Of a stretch of 8,632 nucleotides of DNA, positions 6,700 through 8,632 are shown piece after piece; the stretch's first letter is position 1, and each line of letters begins with the position of its first letter. Where the stretch lies: NCBI GenBank assembly GCA_025927935.1, contig JAICKM010000268.1, positions 1-8,632 of the forward strand, read 5' to 3'. The notes beneath the pieces were generated by a model that was not told where the DNA came from, made no database searches, and was given only the letters and a program-made list of their open reading frames with translations. The position numbers and the translations under genes are program-made. This stretch comes from Chloroflexia bacterium (GTDB lineage: Bacteria > Chloroflexota > Chloroflexia > QHBQ01 > JADMIH01).

Positions 6700-7857
6700 T
6701 TATTCTGTGGGGTGAGCTTCTTTAAAGACCTGCCCGGCGATGACCAGGCGCTGGATCTCGGAGGTGCCTTCGTAAATCTCGGTGATGCGCGCGTCGCGGT
6801 AGAGGCGCTCGACCGGGAAGTCGCGCAGGTAGCCGTAGCCGCCGTGGATCTGCACGGCCATATGGGTGACGCGCGTGGCCGTCTCCGAGGCGTGCAGCTT
6901 CGCCATGGCCGCCTGCCTGGTGTAGCGGACGCCCTGGTCTTTGGCCCAGGCGGCGTAGTAGGTGAGCAACCGGCCGGCCTGGATTTCAGCGGCCATATCG
7001 GCGATCTTGAACTGGATACCTTCCAGTTCGGCGATGGGGCGGCCAAAGGCTTTGCGCTGCTGCGCGTACTGCACGGCGGCATCCATCGCCGCCTGCGCGA
7101 TGCCCACTGCCTGCGCGGCGATGCCGATACGACCGCCGTCCAGGGTCATCATGGCGATTTTGAAGCCCTCGCCCACCTCGCCCAGGATGTTGGCCTTGGG
7201 CACGCGGCAGTTCTTGAAATACAGCTCGACCGTGTTGGAACCACGAATGCCCATCTTGTGCTCTTCCGCGCCGACTTCGAAGCCGGGCATACCCTTCTCC
7301 AGGATGAACGCCGTCACCCCTTTGTGCTTCAACTCGCGGTGGGTCTGCGCCCAGACCAGGGCAATATCGGCCACGCCGCCATTGCTGATGAAGATCTTGG
7401 AGCCGTTGAGCACGTAGCTGTCGCCGTCCTCGACCGCGCCGGTGCCCATGCTGGCCGGGTCCGACCCGGCGACGGGTTCGGTGAGCGCGTAACAGCCCAG
7501 CCACTCCCCGCTCGCCAGGCGCGGCAGATACTTGCGCTGCTGCTCCGGTGTGCCGAAGCGGACCAGCGGCCAGTTGACGAGCGAATTCTGCACCGTCATG
7601 GTTACGGACGTGGCGGCGTCGCCCCGGCTGACTTCTTCCATCGCCAGCACATAGCTGATGCTGTCGAGCGCCGAGCCGCCGTACTCCTCGGGCACCTGCA
7701 TGCCCAGGAAGCCCAGTTCGCCCAGGCGGCGGGCCTGTTCGGCGGTGAACTCGGCGGTTTGATCGTGGTGGGCGGCGCGCGGCGCCAGGACCTCGCCGGC
7801 GAACTGGCGGGCCGTTTCCCGGATAAGCTGTTGTTCTTCGGTGAGTTGAAACTCCAT
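6700..7857 (-). CDS. Acyl-CoA dehydrogenase (short-chain / butyryl-CoA type)
   Basis: This 385-residue flavoenzyme introduces the 2,3-double bond into an acyl-CoA and passes electrons to electron-transfer flavoprotein. The length is typical. The family landmarks are all present: an N-terminal helical domain opening MEFQLTEEQQLIRETARQFA, signature 1 ALTEPVAGSD at residues 124-133 (flavin and substrate contacts), the middle beta domain with LNGSKIFISNGG, and signature 2 beginning QIHGGYGY at 336-343. The catalytic base is Glu363 in YEGTSEIQR, the position used by short- and medium-chain and butyryl-CoA enzymes rather than the alternative site of isovaleryl-CoA dehydrogenase. The start at 7857 has AAGGAG 10 nt upstream. 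It appears to be a single-gene unit with its own promoter at 7976-7984 and a possible terminator at 6652-6685. Chain-length specificity cannot be read here, and no ETF or thiolase genes are adjacent. Branched-chain acyl-CoA is a possible alternative substrate. Confidence 0.95.
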   Translation of the reverse strand: MEFQLTEEQQLIRETARQFAGEVLAPRAAHHDQTAEFTAEQARRLGELGFLGMQVPEEYGGSALDSISYVLAMEEVSRGDAATSVTMTVQNSLVNWPLVRFGTPEQQRKYLPRLASGEWLGCYALTEPVAGSDPASMGTGAVEDGDSYVLNGSKIFISNGGVADIALVWAQTHRELKHKGVTAFILEKGMPGFEVGAEEHKMGIRGSNTVELYFKNCRVPKANILGEVGEGFKIAMMTLDGGRIGIAAQAVGIAQAAMDAAVQYAQQRKAFGRPIAELEGIQFKIADMAAEIQAGRLLTYYAAWAKDQGVRYTRQAAMAKLHASETATRVTHMAVQIHGGYGYLRDFPVERLYRDARITEIYEGTSEIQRLVIAGQVFKEAHPTE

Positions 7858-7867
7858 TGTTTCTCAT

Positions 7868-7873
7868 CTCCTT
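7868..7873 (-). promoter_or_regulatory. Ribosome binding site of the acyl-CoA dehydrogenase gene
   Basis: AAGGAG on the minus strand lies 10 nt before ATG 7857, supporting this start over an out-of-frame ATG at 7891. A perfect 6-bp hairpin with a 4-nt loop (7877-7892) lies just upstream of it. Confidence 0.75.
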
Positions 7874-7975
7874 GTGCATGGCGATAGCCATGGGATAGCG
7901 CAGTATTGGTCCCCGGTGCGCGCCGGGGCGGGGAAGGCCCGGCGGGCGGTGGCCTGCGACCTGCGTGGTACTTCA

Positions 7976-7984
7976 ATTATAACA
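7976..7984 (-). promoter_or_regulatory. Extended -10 promoter for the acyl-CoA dehydrogenase gene
   Basis: On the minus strand TGTTATAAT is a perfect -10 hexamer with the TGn extension. No recognisable -35 box lies at the right distance, which is usual for extended -10 promoters. The expected start near 7969 gives a leader of about 110 nt, which contains hairpins at 7911-7928 and 7877-7892. Confidence 0.68.
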
Positions 7985-8014
7985 CGGATGCCTGCGGTCC
8001 GGCCCCCCGCCGTG

Positions 8015-8023
8015 TGGTATAAT
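8015..8023 (+). promoter_or_regulatory. Extended -10 promoter for the membrane protein gene
   Basis: TGGTATAAT is a perfect -10 with the TGn extension and no clear -35. The expected start near 8030 gives a leader of about 40 nt to the ATG at 8071. It faces away from the minus-strand promoter at 7976-7984 and shares the flanking CCGTGT. Confidence 0.7.
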
Positions 8024-8070
8024 GGGCCGATTTACGGCTTAGCACACGCTACAGGCACACAGGGTATTTA

Positions 8071-8632
8071 ATGCTCGATATCTTCGCGGCGGGGATCGTC
8101 GCGCTCGTCTTCCTCAGTTTGCTGGGCTACGCGCTCACCGGATGGTTGTTGCCGCCCGCGCTCGGCGGCCTGCGCTGGGCGGCTTTGCCCTGGACCGGCT
8201 ACGCCGCGTTCGTCGTGCTGGCGCAGTTCGCCACGCAGGCCGGGCTGAACATGGCGCAGACGGCGCTGCTCGCCCTGATCCTGGCGCTGGCGGCCAATGG
8301 TTTCTATTTGTGGCGGGGCGGCGCCTGGCCGCGCGAGATAGCCGCCGAACACAGCCGGGTGGGCTGGGTCGTGGCCGGGCTGACCGCGCTGGTGTTTCTG
8401 CTGGGCGTGCTGCCGCTGCTGTTCTACGGCTATCACACCATCATCGGCGAGAACTGGGACGGCGAGATCTACCTGGCGCTGGGCGAGTACCTGCGTACCT
8501 ACGCGCAACCCGCGCTGAGTCAGGCGCCGCCCAATCCGCTGCTGCACACGTTGCTCGTGCCCCCCTACAGCGGACGGACGCACGGCTTCAGCTACTTCCA
8601 GGCGGCGGTGGGCGCCCTGACCGGGTTGCCCA
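8071..8632 (+). CDS. Polytopic membrane protein, possible GT-C-type glycosyltransferase, 3'-truncated
   Basis: An open frame of 187 codons starts at ATG 8071 and runs off the window without a stop. AGGG lies 6 nt before the start and an extended -10 promoter lies upstream. Four hydrophobic helices are visible at about residues 5-27, 41-60, 62-84 and 97-118. They are followed by a likely external segment with an acidic aromatic patch (GENWDGEIYLALGEYL, about 127-142) and a Pro-rich loop ending GFSYFQAAVGAL. A hydrophilic acidic loop after the early helices is the general layout of membrane GT-C glycosyltransferases and related uncharacterised Chloroflexota membrane proteins. The window stops too early to confirm this. 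That it is a real membrane gene is well supported by composition, promoter and RBS; the function is a guess. Confidence 0.8.
   Translation, partial: MLDIFAAGIVALVFLSLLGYALTGWLLPPALGGLRWAALPWTGYAAFVVLAQFATQAGLNMAQTALLALILALAANGFYLWRGGAWPREIAAEHSRVGWVVAGLTALVFLLGVLPLLFYGYHTIIGENWDGEIYLALGEYLRTYAQPALSQAPPNPLLHTLLVPPYSGRTHGFSYFQAAVGALTGLP

Noticed and set aside
6712..7887. Plus-strand open frame of 391 codons opposite the acyl-CoA dehydrogenase
   Set aside because: It is a shadow of high third-position GC: the opposite strand encodes a complete, motif-perfect enzyme, and this translation has no family character.
6986..7891. Out-of-frame ATG 7891 upstream of the acyl-CoA dehydrogenase as a separate gene
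   Set aside because: It reads mostly across the dehydrogenase in a wrong frame, has an Arg-rich translation, and its ATG lies within the hairpin at 7877-7892.
8068..8583. Minus-strand open frame of 171 codons opposite the last gene
   Set aside because: The plus strand has a promoter, an RBS and a clear membrane-protein composition, while this translation is Gln/Arg-rich noise.
1..8632. Mobile elements, CRISPR array, tRNA or rRNA genes
   Set aside because: I saw no transposase, spaced direct repeats, cloverleaf or rRNA-like sequence in reading the window.

Overview
The window is an ordinary-looking stretch of a GC-rich bacterial chromosome carrying seven protein genes, two of them cut by the window edges. 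The gene types and their wording (System II cytochrome c maturation, a MalK/UgpC-type sugar ATPase, an acyl-CoA dehydrogenase, a zinc-ribbon/TPR/beta-propeller membrane protein and a large polytopic membrane protein) suggest a member of the Chloroflexota, perhaps Anaerolineae-like. That placement is inferred from family resemblance only; no marker gene is present.

Layout. Bases 3-2493 (+) hold a tight cytochrome c biogenesis pair, resB (5' end missing) and ccsB, closed by a strong intrinsic terminator at 2511-2544. A putative esterase (+, 2588-3367) follows and converges, with a 54-bp overlap, on a minus-strand gene (3314-5230) for a zinc-ribbon, single-TM, TPR-like, beta-propeller protein. 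Upstream of that on the minus strand lies an ABC ATPase of the MalK/UgpC/MsmK type (5309-6445). It is preceded by a leader of about 190 nt rich in stem-loops and a near-consensus promoter (TTGACA-N17-TATGAT) whose -35 box lies in the loop of a perfect 12-bp inverted repeat. Next comes an acyl-CoA dehydrogenase (-, 6700-7857). A 213-bp divergent intergenic region with two extended -10 promoters separates it from a polytopic membrane protein (+, 8071 to the window end).

How the genes work together. ResB and CcsB form the System II complex that carries heme across the membrane and ligates it to apocytochrome c. The ABC ATPase would power carbohydrate import with permeases and a binding protein that are not in this window. 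The acyl-CoA dehydrogenase serves fatty-acid or branched-chain acyl-CoA oxidation. The esterase, the propeller protein and the last membrane protein cannot be tied to a pathway from this context. No mobile element, CRISPR array, tRNA or rRNA was recognised, and no gene-free stretch exceeds 300 bp. The most interesting material is regulatory: the palindrome-embedded promoter and structured leader of the ATPase gene, and the near-symmetrical divergent promoter pair. I saw no convincing new multi-gene system.
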